The notes under the pieces were generated by a model. That model searched no databases, had not been told where the DNA came from, and saw only the letters and a list, made by a program, of their open reading frames with translations. The position numbers and the translations under genes are program-made. A DNA stretch of 64,000 nucleotides, from NCBI GenBank assembly GCA_017303975.1, contig JAFLBG010000003.1, positions 65,157 through 129,156 of the forward strand. The letters run 5' to 3'. Of the stretch, positions 36,368 through 45,217 are shown piece by piece (position 1 is the first letter of the stretch; each line of letters starts with the position of its first letter). Source of the DNA: Bacteroidota bacterium. GTDB taxonomy: Bacteria; Bacteroidota; Bacteroidia; JAFLBG01.

Positions 36368-36724
36368 GATGTATATGTTATTTCGAACGACAAAAAGAAT
36401 ATTATTTATAATCCAACAAACTTAGATTCAGATGCACGCATACGTGTAATCAAACGAAGTAAATTCAACGCTGTAAATATTCTTAACAAAACTGACATTC
36501 GCATATATCCGAATCCCTCCGAAGGTCTTATTACTGTTTATGACACTTTGCAAAAATGTACTAATGCAGAGTTATATACCGTAAGTGGTACAAAAATTAT
36601 GGATGCCGAAATGAAAAATGGCATAGCAACTTTTACCACCTCCTAATTGCCCAAGGGAATTTATTTTTTGAAACTAAATCGCAACAGTCACACCTTGCAA
36701 GTTGAGAAAGTAGTAGTAAAATAG
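36368..36724 (+). pseudogene. Decayed T9SS type A sorting domain
   Basis: One frame reads IRIYPNPSEGLITVY, then AELYTVSGTKIMDAEMKNG, an in-frame TAA at 36644-36646, and then LPKGIYFLKLNRN ending EKVVVK with TAG at 36722. This is the normal ending of a type A secreted protein interrupted by one stop codon. The frame is open upstream only to 36368, with no start or main domain. It is therefore the tail of a lost gene. It fills the otherwise empty interval between the two large T9SS genes. Confidence 0.85.
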
Positions 36725-36802
36725 CCATCTGTAATTTTCCAACACAACAATTGAGTGGGGGTATAAACTGTATATTTTTGCGCTGTTTCAACAAATTTTT
36801 AG

Positions 36803-36821
36803 AAATCTAAAATGTAACAAA
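36803..36821 (+). repeat. 19-bp upstream motif, copy 2
   Basis: AAATCTAAAATGTAACAAA matches 32762-32780 at 18 of 19 positions. It lies about 185 bp before the probable start of the glycosidase-like gene. I see nothing else recognisable in the interval 36725-37005. Confidence 0.5.
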
Positions 36822-37005
36822 GTCGATAGTTTAAATTGATTTGTTTTACAATTAGAAGTACCTTTTGTTATTGCCTAGCGATTGGGCAGGAAATGGGGGG
36901 CATGTTCAACTCCTTCGAATAGAGAAAAAGAGTTTGTGTTTATTATAATTTATTTAGATAAATTGAAATTTGATCATGTAAGTGTTATCAATTGAACAAA
37001 TACAA

Positions 37006-40000
37006 ATGATAAAGGATAATATCAAATATAGTTTTGTATTCTATTGCGTTTTGAGCTTTAGTACAGCTCTTTCCGCAAGTGTACTATTTGATCATACAAG
37101 TAAAAAATATTTATTTTACGCCATATCCCAATCCGACACGGTGATTTATGAATACGATGCCAATTTAAAAGGAACATTGAAATCTCTTAAGTGCTTTCCT
37201 GACGGGTTGTCCAAACCTTTTTTTTATCCAAGTAATGGTGGCGGAATTAAGGTAGAGTATTTTGGAAATACATACTACCCTACCGGGAACAATATATTGT
37301 ACACCCTTTTGTCGTGCACTAATAACGGAGATACCCTGGATGTGCATTGGAATATGAATTTTGGTGTGAGCTCCATTAATTATCATTACTTTTTTTATTT
37401 AAAAAACAAAAAAAGTTTGGCCATAAAAGTTACCTGCAATTCCAATTATGGCTCTCGTTTTGATCTTGACCGGGCAGCTAATTGTGTAAATCCAAAAGTA
37501 ATTGGCATACCTTATTTACCAATGATAAACGTATTGTTCTCAAACAATCATTTTACAACCCTTTATACAAATTGGGAGAATACCGAAAGTTCAGAAATAT
37601 TTCCATACAGCTCTGTCTATTCAAGCTCATCGGTATATTTTGCTCAACGAATGGAATATGAGTGTCGGGCCAACTTTACACGAAGAAACATTTATGAAGA
37701 AATTATTTTAACGTGCTCCGCCAATTTAGATAATGTTTTGCCCGATATAAATAATCCTGTTTCTCCCTACCTAAAAAAATCGGGTGAAAGTCTTATTTTC
37801 GATTCATGGATTGGCTCATTTGCTAATGTGTCGAAATATATTGATACGCTAACTAATGCAGGGGTGACCAATGTGTGGAGTATAATTCACAATTGGCAGT
37901 ATGGTGGTTACGACAATATGTTTCCACAATTTATGCCAGCCGGATCTATGTATGGAGGTGATAATGCGCTAATAAATCTTAAGAATAAAATAAAATCACA
38001 TAATTATTTGTTTACTCTCCACGAAAACTATGTTGATTATTATCCAAACTCTGCTATGTATAATTTGCCGGATGTTGCGCTAAATGCAGATGGCACTCAA
38101 AAAACAGCCTGGGTAGGATCTTATCAAATGAAACACAACAAGGTGTTTAATTATGCGAATTTAATGGCTCCACTAATTCATTTAACATACAATACCGATG
38201 GATGCTATTTGGATGTTCACTCAGCCACCAACCCTTCGAGTAAAATAGATCATGATGATAAAAATGTGGAGAGTGTTTCTTTTAAAAGCGTATTAAAGTC
38301 ATACCAACAATTAGCATTAAATTTAAGAACCCATCACAATGGCCCAATCTCGGGCGAAGGAAATAACCACTTTTTATACAGTGGATATTTTGATGATTTT
38401 GAAGCGCAATTAAATTGTGGAAAGGATCTTAAATACTCACAAGGAGAAAGACTTCCCTTGTTGGTTAATTTCAAATTAAATAAACTACATCATCTGAATG
38501 TATCGCATGGAGTTGGCTACATCGAAAGATTTTACTCCAATCCATTAGACGGAGAATCTGTTTTTAAAAAGTATTCGACAGATTCTGTACTTACCTATAT
38601 CGCCACCCAATTAGCTTATGGAAATGGAGCGTTTATTCCCACACCAAGTCTATTAAAATCGTTTTCTAAGGTTGCCAAAATACAATACAACTATGTATAC
38701 CCTGTTCAGAGGAAAATTTACAATGCAACTCCTGTTTTTATTTCATATAACCTAAATGGACAAATGCTAAATGCCTCTGACTATATTCGTGCAGCCGACA
38801 CAAACTACGACAGCCTTTATCATGACAACTTTATGTCGCAAGTAAAAGTAGAATATAACAACGGGGTGGTGGTATATGTAAACCGAAATAAAAATAAATC
38901 CTGGAACGTTACGCTGCCACAAAGTGGTATATTGAGTTTTAATTGTACCATAAATGGTAAGGATTCGCTTTATTATGGTTCAACTAATTCTACATCCTTT
39001 ACCCTTCCTAAGAACAACGGATGGTTAGTGTATATTCCGGAGCTAAGAATTACAGCAGCTTCCGATTCACTTTGTCAAGGAGATAGTTTAAATTTAGTAG
39101 CCAACGGTGCACATCAGTATAATTGGTTTCCACAAAATGCAGTTGGACAAACCAATTCGGTTGCGCCAACAGCCCAAACTACATACACATTGGTAGGAAC
39201 AGATATTAATGGCAATATAACAAGTACAACAAAAACCATTTATGTAAAGTCGTCACCAACACTTTCTGTATATTCCACAGCAACTAAACTGTGTGCTGGT
39301 GACTCTGTTGTTCTACAAGCTAACGGAGCAGTTGCTTACAATTGGCAGCCAACAAATAATACTAAAAGCTCATTCGTTGACTCTCCAACAAATACAACCA
39401 CCTATTTGGTTACTGGAACAGCTGCAAATGGATGCACTGCACATGCCCAAATTACAGTTCTCGTCAATCATTTTAATCTATCTATAGCCCTAACACCAAT
39501 TACTACGTGCTACGACTCTAACGGAATTTCACTTTTAACTGGAGTAAACAATGCTGACTATTATACAGGAACCGGAGTTTCCGGGTCTAACTTTTTTTGC
39601 ACTATAGCTGGGGTTGGCACGCACACTGTTTTGCACCATTACATAGATAATAACGGCTGTTTGGGAATTATTCCCCAGTCTATTACTGTTGTGGAATTAC
39701 CTCAAAAACCTACTATTCTGCAAAGTGGATATAGTTTATTTACCGATGGGGTGTATAACAATTGGTATTTAAACGGTCAATTAATACCAAATTTTAATGG
39801 GCAAACCATAGTCATATCGGAGAATGGTATTTATACTGTATGCGCTTTGAATGAAGATGGGTGCGCAAGTTGCTCTAATGATATACAGGTGATAGCTCTG
39901 TCTCAGGATGAAAACTTCCCAGCAAAAAGACGGGTAGACGTTGCCCCAAATCCTGTTTTAGATGGAAGAATGAACATTGTTATATCCGGATTTGAGAACG

Positions 40001-40158
40001 AAAATTTGAATATGATTTGTATGATTGATATAAACAACAAAATTGTAAAAAAAATTAAAACCGAATCAAAGAAAATTAGTGTTGATACATCAGATCTAGC
40101 CCCAGGAATGTACTTTTTAATGGTTAGTAACTTTACGACAAAAATTATTGTGAAGTAA
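37006..40158 (+). CDS. Secreted GH101/DUF5696-like glycosidase candidate with T9SS type A tail
   Basis: This protein is 1050 residues from the ATG at 37006, chosen because the signal peptide (about 5-24) begins there. An earlier in-frame alternative start lies at 36982. A beta-sandwich-like region (about 25-255) precedes a probable TIM barrel (about 260-690). Asp403 in DGCYLDVHS is a candidate nucleophile and Glu451 in ISGEGNNH a candidate acid/base, resembling GH101 and DUF5696 proteins. Two Ig-like repeats follow (DSLCQGDSLNLVANGA and TKLCAGDSVVLQANGA), then a type A sorting domain (VDVAPNPVLDGRMNIV to TKIIVK). It could act on host or algal glycans. The substrate is unproven, and the family match is by eye. 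Confidence 0.65.
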   Translation: MIKDNIKYSFVFYCVLSFSTALSASVLFDHTSKKYLFYAISQSDTVIYEYDANLKGTLKSLKCFPDGLSKPFFYPSNGGGIKVEYFGNTYYPTGNNILYTLLSCTNNGDTLDVHWNMNFGVSSINYHYFFYLKNKKSLAIKVTCNSNYGSRFDLDRAANCVNPKVIGIPYLPMINVLFSNNHFTTLYTNWENTESSEIFPYSSVYSSSSVYFAQRMEYECRANFTRRNIYEEIILTCSANLDNVLPDINNPVSPYLKKSGESLIFDSWIGSFANVSKYIDTLTNAGVTNVWSIIHNWQYGGYDNMFPQFMPAGSMYGGDNALINLKNKIKSHNYLFTLHENYVDYYPNSAMYNLPDVALNADGTQKTAWVGSYQMKHNKVFNYANLMAPLIHLTYNTDGCYLDVHSATNPSSKIDHDDKNVESVSFKSVLKSYQQLALNLRTHHNGPISGEGNNHFLYSGYFDDFEAQLNCGKDLKYSQGERLPLLVNFKLNKLHHLNVSHGVGYIERFYSNPLDGESVFKKYSTDSVLTYIATQLAYGNGAFIPTPSLLKSFSKVAKIQYNYVYPVQRKIYNATPVFISYNLNGQMLNASDYIRAADTNYDSLYHDNFMSQVKVEYNNGVVVYVNRNKNKSWNVTLPQSGILSFNCTINGKDSLYYGSTNSTSFTLPKNNGWLVYIPELRITAASDSLCQGDSLNLVANGAHQYNWFPQNAVGQTNSVAPTAQTTYTLVGTDINGNITSTTKTIYVKSSPTLSVYSTATKLCAGDSVVLQANGAVAYNWQPTNNTKSSFVDSPTNTTTYLVTGTAANGCTAHAQITVLVNHFNLSIALTPITTCYDSNGISLLTGVNNADYYTGTGVSGSNFFCTIAGVGTHTVLHHYIDNNGCLGIIPQSITVVELPQKPTILQSGYSLFTDGVYNNWYLNGQLIPNFNGQTIVISENGIYTVCALNEDGCASCSNDIQVIALSQDENFPAKRRVDVAPNPVLDGRMNIVISGFENENLNMICMIDINNKIVKKIKTESKKISVDTSDLAPGMYFLMVSNFTTKIIVK

Positions 40159-40273
40159 ATCCATTGCCAGTTTATAGAACAAAACACCCCCAAACTATAA
40201 TTTTTACAAGAAAAATAAATACCCTACATTTAGTTTGTAAAAATTCCCCCTTAAATTTTATGTGTTTAATTAT

Positions 40274-40317
40274 ATGAATTACTGGCTTGTAAAATCAGAA
40301 CCCTTTAAGTATTCGTG
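40274..40317 (+). repeat. Right copy of 44-bp direct repeat, start of the intact EVE gene
   Basis: It is the partner of 30911-30954. Here the repeat continues into the complete EVE reading frame. Confidence 0.92.
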
Positions 40318-40684
40318 GGATAAATTTGTAAAGGACAAAAAAGCAACGTGGGATGGTGTGCGGAATTATACCGCCCGCAATTTTTTAAAGGCAATGAAAA
40401 AAGGCGATTTTGTTCTTTTTTACCATAGTAACGAAGGACTTGAAGTGGTTGGAATTGCGAAAGTTGTAAAAGAATATTACCAGGACCCAACAACAGATGA
40501 AACTGCTTGGGTGGTAGTAGATATTGCTCCATACAAAAAATTAAAAAAGTCGGTTACGTTAGCTGCTATTAAAAAAGAGCCAATGCTAAAGAATGTGTAC
40601 TTGGTTAAGCAAGCTAGGTTGTCTGTAATGCCTTTAAAGGTAGAGGAATTCGACAAAATTATAGAAATGTCTGAATCAGCGTAA
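40274..40684 (+). CDS. EVE-domain protein
   Basis: This 136-residue protein is a single EVE domain: MNYWLVKSEPFKYSWDKF at the start, then TWDGVRNYTARNFLKAMKKGDFVLFYHS and a GIAKVVKEYYQD region. EVE domains belong to the PUA-like group and can bind modified bases in DNA or RNA. Some are coupled to restriction systems, which is not the case here. An in-frame start 12 bases upstream exists. The ATG at 40274 is preferred because the duplicated stub after holA starts at the same codon. I infer that the gene formerly followed holA. Confidence 0.93.
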   Translation: MNYWLVKSEPFKYSWDKFVKDKKATWDGVRNYTARNFLKAMKKGDFVLFYHSNEGLEVVGIAKVVKEYYQDPTTDETAWVVVDIAPYKKLKKSVTLAAIKKEPMLKNVYLVKQARLSVMPLKVEEFDKIIEMSESA

Positions 40685-40772
40685 ATCCGTTTAATTTTAT
40701 AATCCACCGCTTATACAGTTGTAGTTATCCTACACTTAAAAATGTATATCTTGCATCTTGCTTATTAATGAT

Positions 40773-43109
40773 ATGACAAAGAAAATACTTAAACTTCAAT
40801 TTATATTTTTGTTTTTTGTTGCACATATTGCTGCGCAACAGTCTCAAAATGCCAATATTCGCGGATTTATCTATGCAAAGGACAATGGCGAGCCGGTATT
40901 GTTTACCAATGTTTATTTAAAAGGAACTTCTTATGGCGCTACATCCGATGTAAATGGTTATTATTCCATTACCAAGGTCCCTCCCGGAAGCTATGTGTTA
41001 ATGGTAACGTATCTTGGTTACGATACCTTACAAGAAAATATTACAGTAAAAGCAGGAGAAATTGTAACAAAAAAAGTATTTCTGAATAAGGCAAGTGTAA
41101 GACTTGGTGCTGTTGAAATATCGGCAGCAAAAATGGAGCGAAAAACAGAAACCCAAGTTTCTGTAAATAAAATTACTCCCAAAGAAATTAATTTAGTGCC
41201 ATCTGTTGGAGGAGAACCCGATTTAGCACAATACCTGCAAATTTTGCCTGGTGTAGTGTTTACTGGCGATCAAGGTGGGCAGCTCTATATTCGTGGTGGT
41301 TCTCCTGTGCAAAATAAAGTATTGCTGGATGGGATGATTGTATATAATCCATTTCACTCTATTGGATTGTTTTCTGTGTTCGATGCAGATATTATTCGTA
41401 ATGCAGACATTTATACCGGAGGTTTTGGTGCAGAGTATGGAGGACGTATATCTTCTATTATGGATATAAAAACACGTGATGGAAATAAGAAAAGAATATC
41501 AGGTAAAGTTTCCGCCAGTCCGTTTGTAGCTAAAGCACTACTTGAGGGACCCCTAAAAAAGAATTCTGATGAAGATCGTGGAAGTTCCTCTTTTGTGCTT
41601 AGTGCCAAGCATTCTTATTTGCCACAAACGTCCAAAGCTGTTTATAATTATGTAGATACAGCTGGTTTGCCATTTGGGTTTACTGATTTTTATGGTAAAG
41701 TATCTGCTAACAGTGCAAACGGAAGTAAGATAAATTTGTTTGGATTTAATTTTAGAGACAATGTAACTTATAAAGCATTATCAAAACTAAATTGGAAATC
41801 ATCGGGTGTAGGAAGTAATTTTATTCTTATACCACCATCTTCAGCAACATTGATTCAGGGTAATTTTGCGTTCTCCAAATATGGAGTAGAAATGTTGGGG
41901 CAGTCTGATGAAAAACCACGCAAAAGCGATATAAATGGGTTTAATGCAGGATTGAATTTTACCTATTTTTTCGGATTGAACGAGGTGCAATATGGACTGG
42001 ATATGCTTGGGTTTAAAACCAATTTCGAGTTTTATAATTCCGTAAATCAATTTATTAGCCAAACAGAAAACACTACCGAGTTAGCTGGATTTGTGAAGGT
42101 TAAATTTTTAGGCAAGAAGAAGAAACTTATTTTGGAACCAAGTTTTAGAGCACACTACTATGCTTCATTGGCAAACTTTTCTCCGGAACCTCGCTTAAGT
42201 GGTAAGTACAATATCACCAATAAGATTAGATTTAAATTTGCAGGAGGATTGTATTCTCAAAACTTAATTAGCGCTAACTCAGACCGGGATGTAGTTAATC
42301 TATTTTACGGATTTCTTTCCGGATCAGATAATTTGCCTGCACGTTTTACAGAAGAAGACGGTTCTGTGAGAGATGTTAAACACAAACTACAAAAAGCTAA
42401 TCATATTATTTTAGGAACTGAGTTTGATTTAACTTCTAATTTAGAATTGAATGTAGAAGCATATCAGAAAAATTTTACACAGCTAACCAATATCAATAGA
42501 AATAAACTGTACGAAGACAATGCAAATTATGCAACCAAGCCGGATGCGTTGAAAAAAGATTTTATTATTGAAACCGGTTATGCTCGTGGGTTAGATTTCT
42601 TGCTAAAGTATGATTACAAACGTTTCTATGTTTGGACAGTATACTCGTTGACCTATGTAAGACGCTGGGATGGTATAGAGAAATACGCTCCCCACTTTGA
42701 TAGAAGACATAATATCAATATTGTTACAGCGTATAAGTTTGGCAAACACACAGATTGGGAAGTTGATCTGCGTTGGAATTTCGGCTCTGGCTTTCCATTT
42801 ACACAAACACAAGGATTTTATGAGAAGCTATCATTTACCAATGGTATAAATTCCAACTATACTAATCAAAACGGAGAATTGGGTATTTTATATAGTTCAT
42901 TGAATGGTGGTCGATTACCCGATTATCACAGATTAGATATTACAGTTAAAAAAAGGTTTGAGTTTTCTGAACGTAGCCGAATGGAAGTCGCTGCTGGTGT
43001 TACAAACGCATACAATCGTGACAATATATTTTATTTCGATAGAATTTTGTACAAGCGTGTAAATCAATTGCCATTGCTACCTAGCTTAAGTGCTAATTGG
43101 ACTTTTTAG
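40773..43109 (+). CDS. TonB-dependent receptor with carboxypeptidase-like N-domain (second copy)
   Basis: This 778-residue protein has a signal peptide (cleavage near residue 21), a CarboxypepD_reg-like domain (IRGFIYAKDNGEPVLFTNVYLKG ... DVNGYYSI), a plug (GGQLYIRGGSPVQNKVLLDGMIVYN ... GGFGAEYGGRISS), and an outer-membrane barrel ending in an aromatic residue (ANWTF). The ATG at 40773 gives a clean signal peptide; the TTG at 40758 adds five residues. It is unlike the receptor at 8037, which is followed by a DUF4249 gene. Here the neighbour is convergent mnmD, overlapping by 17 bp, so no binding-lipoprotein partner is present. The substrate is unknown. Confidence 0.93.
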   Translation: MTKKILKLQFIFLFFVAHIAAQQSQNANIRGFIYAKDNGEPVLFTNVYLKGTSYGATSDVNGYYSITKVPPGSYVLMVTYLGYDTLQENITVKAGEIVTKKVFLNKASVRLGAVEISAAKMERKTETQVSVNKITPKEINLVPSVGGEPDLAQYLQILPGVVFTGDQGGQLYIRGGSPVQNKVLLDGMIVYNPFHSIGLFSVFDADIIRNADIYTGGFGAEYGGRISSIMDIKTRDGNKKRISGKVSASPFVAKALLEGPLKKNSDEDRGSSSFVLSAKHSYLPQTSKAVYNYVDTAGLPFGFTDFYGKVSANSANGSKINLFGFNFRDNVTYKALSKLNWKSSGVGSNFILIPPSSATLIQGNFAFSKYGVEMLGQSDEKPRKSDINGFNAGLNFTYFFGLNEVQYGLDMLGFKTNFEFYNSVNQFISQTENTTELAGFVKVKFLGKKKKLILEPSFRAHYYASLANFSPEPRLSGKYNITNKIRFKFAGGLYSQNLISANSDRDVVNLFYGFLSGSDNLPARFTEEDGSVRDVKHKLQKANHIILGTEFDLTSNLELNVEAYQKNFTQLTNINRNKLYEDNANYATKPDALKKDFIIETGYARGLDFLLKYDYKRFYVWTVYSLTYVRRWDGIEKYAPHFDRRHNINIVTAYKFGKHTDWEVDLRWNFGSGFPFTQTQGFYEKLSFTNGINSNYTNQNGELGILYSSLNGGRLPDYHRLDITVKKRFEFSERSRMEVAAGVTNAYNRDNIFYFDRILYKRVNQLPLLPSLSANWTF

Positions 43110-43785
43110 TTGCACGTACCATTTCTCTTTTGCCTGGAGGGCCTTGCAGACTTTCAACTTCAAAACCGATAGATTTTAAATTTCTTTTTAATTCGCCTTT
43201 TGCACAATAGGTAACGAATACACCGTTGCTCGCTAAATTTGAATACAATTTTTCAAATAGAAATTTTTCCCACATATCGGGTTGTGCTCTTGGCCCAAAA
43301 GCATCGTAAAAAACAATATCGAAAGAGTTTGGGAACACTGTTTTTTGTAGTGTTTCTTTTTTTTTCTCAAAGTAAAAATTAGTGCTTAGTTCTATGTTGT
43401 TTTCAAAATCACAGCTATGTATTAATTCGAATATGTTCTGTTCTAAATCGCTCAAGCTAAGTATTGTCGAGTAGTTCAGCTGACTTACAATTGCAGTGTC
43501 TATCGGATATGGTTCTAGTGCAACATAATTTATTTTTAAAGGGAGATTGTTTTTTGCTAAATACTGCCACGCTAAAATCGAGTTTAATCCTGTCCCCAAG
43601 CCAACTTCCAGTATAGTTATGTTTTTTGTAGTTGGATTATTCTTAATATAATGAGTCAATCCATTCTGTATAAAAACATGATTAGACTCTTGTATAGAGC
43701 CATGTGTAGAGTGGTAGGTCTCATTTAGTGTTTTGTTGAATAAAGTATGAGAGCCATCTTCGGTTGTTATCAGTTCTACTTTCAT
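43093..43785 (-). CDS. mnmD: tRNA 5-methylaminomethyl-2-thiouridine methyltransferase MnmD
   Basis: This 230-residue SAM-dependent methyltransferase has the SAM-binding motif ILEVGLGTGLNSILAW, the catalytic segment FYDAFGPRAQPDMW and a C-terminal GPPGKREMVRA. It matches MnmD, the methyltransferase half of the bifunctional MnmC of enterobacteria, here as a stand-alone enzyme without the oxidase half. It completes the mnm5s2U wobble modification in tRNAs for Lys, Glu and Gln. Its 3' end overlaps the TonB receptor. ung lies 3 bp upstream on the same strand, implying co-transcription. Confidence 0.92.
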   Translation of the reverse strand: MKVELITTEDGSHTLFNKTLNETYHSTHGSIQESNHVFIQNGLTHYIKNNPTTKNITILEVGLGTGLNSILAWQYLAKNNLPLKINYVALEPYPIDTAIVSQLNYSTILSLSDLEQNIFELIHSCDFENNIELSTNFYFEKKKETLQKTVFPNSFDIVFYDAFGPRAQPDMWEKFLFEKLYSNLASNGVFVTYCAKGELKRNLKSIGFEVESLQGPPGKREMVRATKKSN

Positions 43786-43788
43786 ACG

Positions 43789-44484
43789 CTACTTTTCTAT
43801 CCTCCAATCAATTTCAGGTAGATTGTGTTTTTTTAGTAATTCGTTTGTTTTTGAAAAATGCTTGCACCCGAAGAATCCTGCACTTGCAGAGTATGGAGAC
43901 GGGTGTGCAGCTTTTAGAACATAATGTTTAGATGTATCAATTAATGCTTCTTTGGCTTGAGCAAACTTCCCCCAAAGAAGAAAAATCAAATTTTTTTTCT
44001 CCGATGAGAGTTTTTTTATAATTGTATCCGTAAACTGCTCCCATCCTTTGCCTTGGTGCGAACCGGGTTCTCCCGCTCTAACAGTCAATGTTGCATTTAA
44101 AAGTAAGATGCCTTGGTCTGCCCATGGTTCTAGGTTTCCTGTTGTTGGAATTTCTACTCCTAAATCAGTTTTCATTTCTTTATAAATGTTGACTAGGGAA
44201 GGAGGGGGCTTTATGCCTGGCGATACCGAAAAGCACAATCCGTTTGCTTGTCCTTTTCCATGATAGGGATCTTGTCCAATTATAACAACCTTTAGGTTTT
44301 CAAAATTGGTACGATTAAATGCAGAAAATATTTGTGGTCCTGGAGGATAAATTGTTTGTGTTTTTTTTTCCTCTACTAAAAAAGCTTTTAGCTCTTTAAA
44401 ATATGGAGCATTAAATTCTTCTGTTAAAACGTTTTTCCAACTTTCGTTTAGTTGAGGGTTAATTTGAACTTCTGTGGTTTGCAT
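43789..44484 (-). CDS. ung: Uracil-DNA glycosylase
   Basis: This 231-residue family 1 uracil-DNA glycosylase removes uracil from DNA. The water-activating motif is GQDPYHG with Asp72, and the second motif is HPSPYSASAGFFG near residue 195. The intermediate LLLNATLTVRAGEPGSHQGKGWE region is typical. It begins an operon with mnmD (3-bp gap). The 109-bp region between it and the divergent small lipoprotein gene holds a candidate promoter for that lipoprotein. Confidence 0.97.
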   Translation of the reverse strand: MQTTEVQINPQLNESWKNVLTEEFNAPYFKELKAFLVEEKKTQTIYPPGPQIFSAFNRTNFENLKVVIIGQDPYHGKGQANGLCFSVSPGIKPPPSLVNIYKEMKTDLGVEIPTTGNLEPWADQGILLLNATLTVRAGEPGSHQGKGWEQFTDTIIKKLSSEKKNLIFLLWGKFAQAKEALIDTSKHYVLKAAHPSPYSASAGFFGCKHFSKTNELLKKHNLPEIDWRIEK

Positions 44485-44543
44485 CTATAGTTAGTAGTTT
44501 AAAAAAGGATATATTTATTTAAATAAGAAGATTAGTTGATATT

Positions 44544-44575
44544 TTTGTTTTTTGAAAGTTTTTGGTTTATATTTA
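44544..44575 (+). promoter_or_regulatory. Candidate promoter for the small lipoprotein gene
   Basis: TTTG at 44544-44547 is separated by 20 bp from TATATTTA at 44568-44575, one mismatch from TAnnTTTG. The ATG at 44594 is 18 bp downstream. A further exact TAnnTTTG (TATTTTTG, 44540-44547) overlaps the left element, so the true start is ambiguous. Confidence 0.4.
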
Positions 44576-44593
44576 TACAAATAGTCATTTAAA

Positions 44594-44725
44594 ATGAAAA
44601 AATCAATCGGTTATACCCTTTTAGTATTATTTGTTTCAGCAATCGTTTTGTCATCTTGTAAATCTCATGAACGTTGCCCTGCCTATACAAAAGCTGTTGT
44701 AAAGTCAACAGAAAAATCTATCTAG
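44594..44725 (+). CDS. 43-residue lipoprotein
   Basis: This short reading frame encodes a lipoprotein signal (KKSIGYTLLVLFVSAIVLSSC) with Cys22 as the lipidated residue. About 21 mature residues follow, including KSHERCPAYTKAVVK and ending in TAG at 44723. After processing only a small basic peptide with one further Cys (Cys28) would be attached to the membrane. A candidate promoter lies just upstream. I recall similar tiny lipoproteins in other Bacteroidota but no function. It may be missed by annotation because of its length. Confidence 0.7.
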   Translation: MKKSIGYTLLVLFVSAIVLSSCKSHERCPAYTKAVVKSTEKSI

Positions 44726-44743
44726 TTTCTTTTGTTTCCCACT

Positions 44744-45148
44744 TTATGGGTAAATAAAATTTATAGTTTGAATTAGTTCTGTATTTAAGCTCAATGCTAC
44801 AGGACACGTTTTGGCTGCATTTTCAAGCATTTGTTTTTCTTTATCGGTATATGATTTTGGAAATTTAACGTCCAGTTTTATTTCATTCACTTTTCTAGTA
44901 TTTACATTCATTATTTTCGTTACATCCACTACTGTATTAGTAATATCTACGTTTATGCGTTCCGCTAAAATGCCCATAATGGTCAGCATGCAATTTCCCA
45001 AAGAAGTTGAGAGTAAATCAGTGGGCGAAAAAGCTTCTCCTTTCCCATTGTTATCTAATGGGGCATCTGTAATTATTTTATTACCGGATTTTAGATGTGT
45101 AGCCTCTGTTCTTAAATTTCCTTGGTAAATTATTTGGGCAATGTGCAT
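44744..45148 (-). CDS. OsmC-family redox protein
   Basis: This 134-residue OsmC/Ohr-type protein has the two catalytic cysteines Cys53 (LGNCMLTIMG) and Cys115 (AKTCPVALSL) in their expected positions. Members detoxify organic hydroperoxides as dimers, using a dithiol. The sequence lies closer to the OsmC/YhfA side than to classical Ohr, so peroxide is not the certain substrate. It is divergent from the outer-membrane protein gene across 69 bp and convergent with the tiny lipoprotein. Confidence 0.9.
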   Translation of the reverse strand: MHIAQIIYQGNLRTEATHLKSGNKIITDAPLDNNGKGEAFSPTDLLSTSLGNCMLTIMGILAERINVDITNTVVDVTKIMNVNTRKVNEIKLDVKFPKSYTDKEKQMLENAAKTCPVALSLNTELIQTINFIYP

Positions 45149-45217
45149 AAGCCTTTGTATATTTAATGTAGCTTAAAATTACAGTAAGCAAATAACTATT
45201 CCAACAAAGCAGTAGCT

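Noticed and set aside
40159-40273. Intrinsic terminator after the glycosidase-like gene
   Set aside because: Only a 6-bp TTATAG/CTATAA stem with a 17-nt loop precedes a short T run; too weak to call.
30911-40317. Classical insertion sequence or composite transposon
   Set aside because: No transposase, no inverted repeats at the junctions and a 44-bp duplication, which is too long for a usual target-site duplication.
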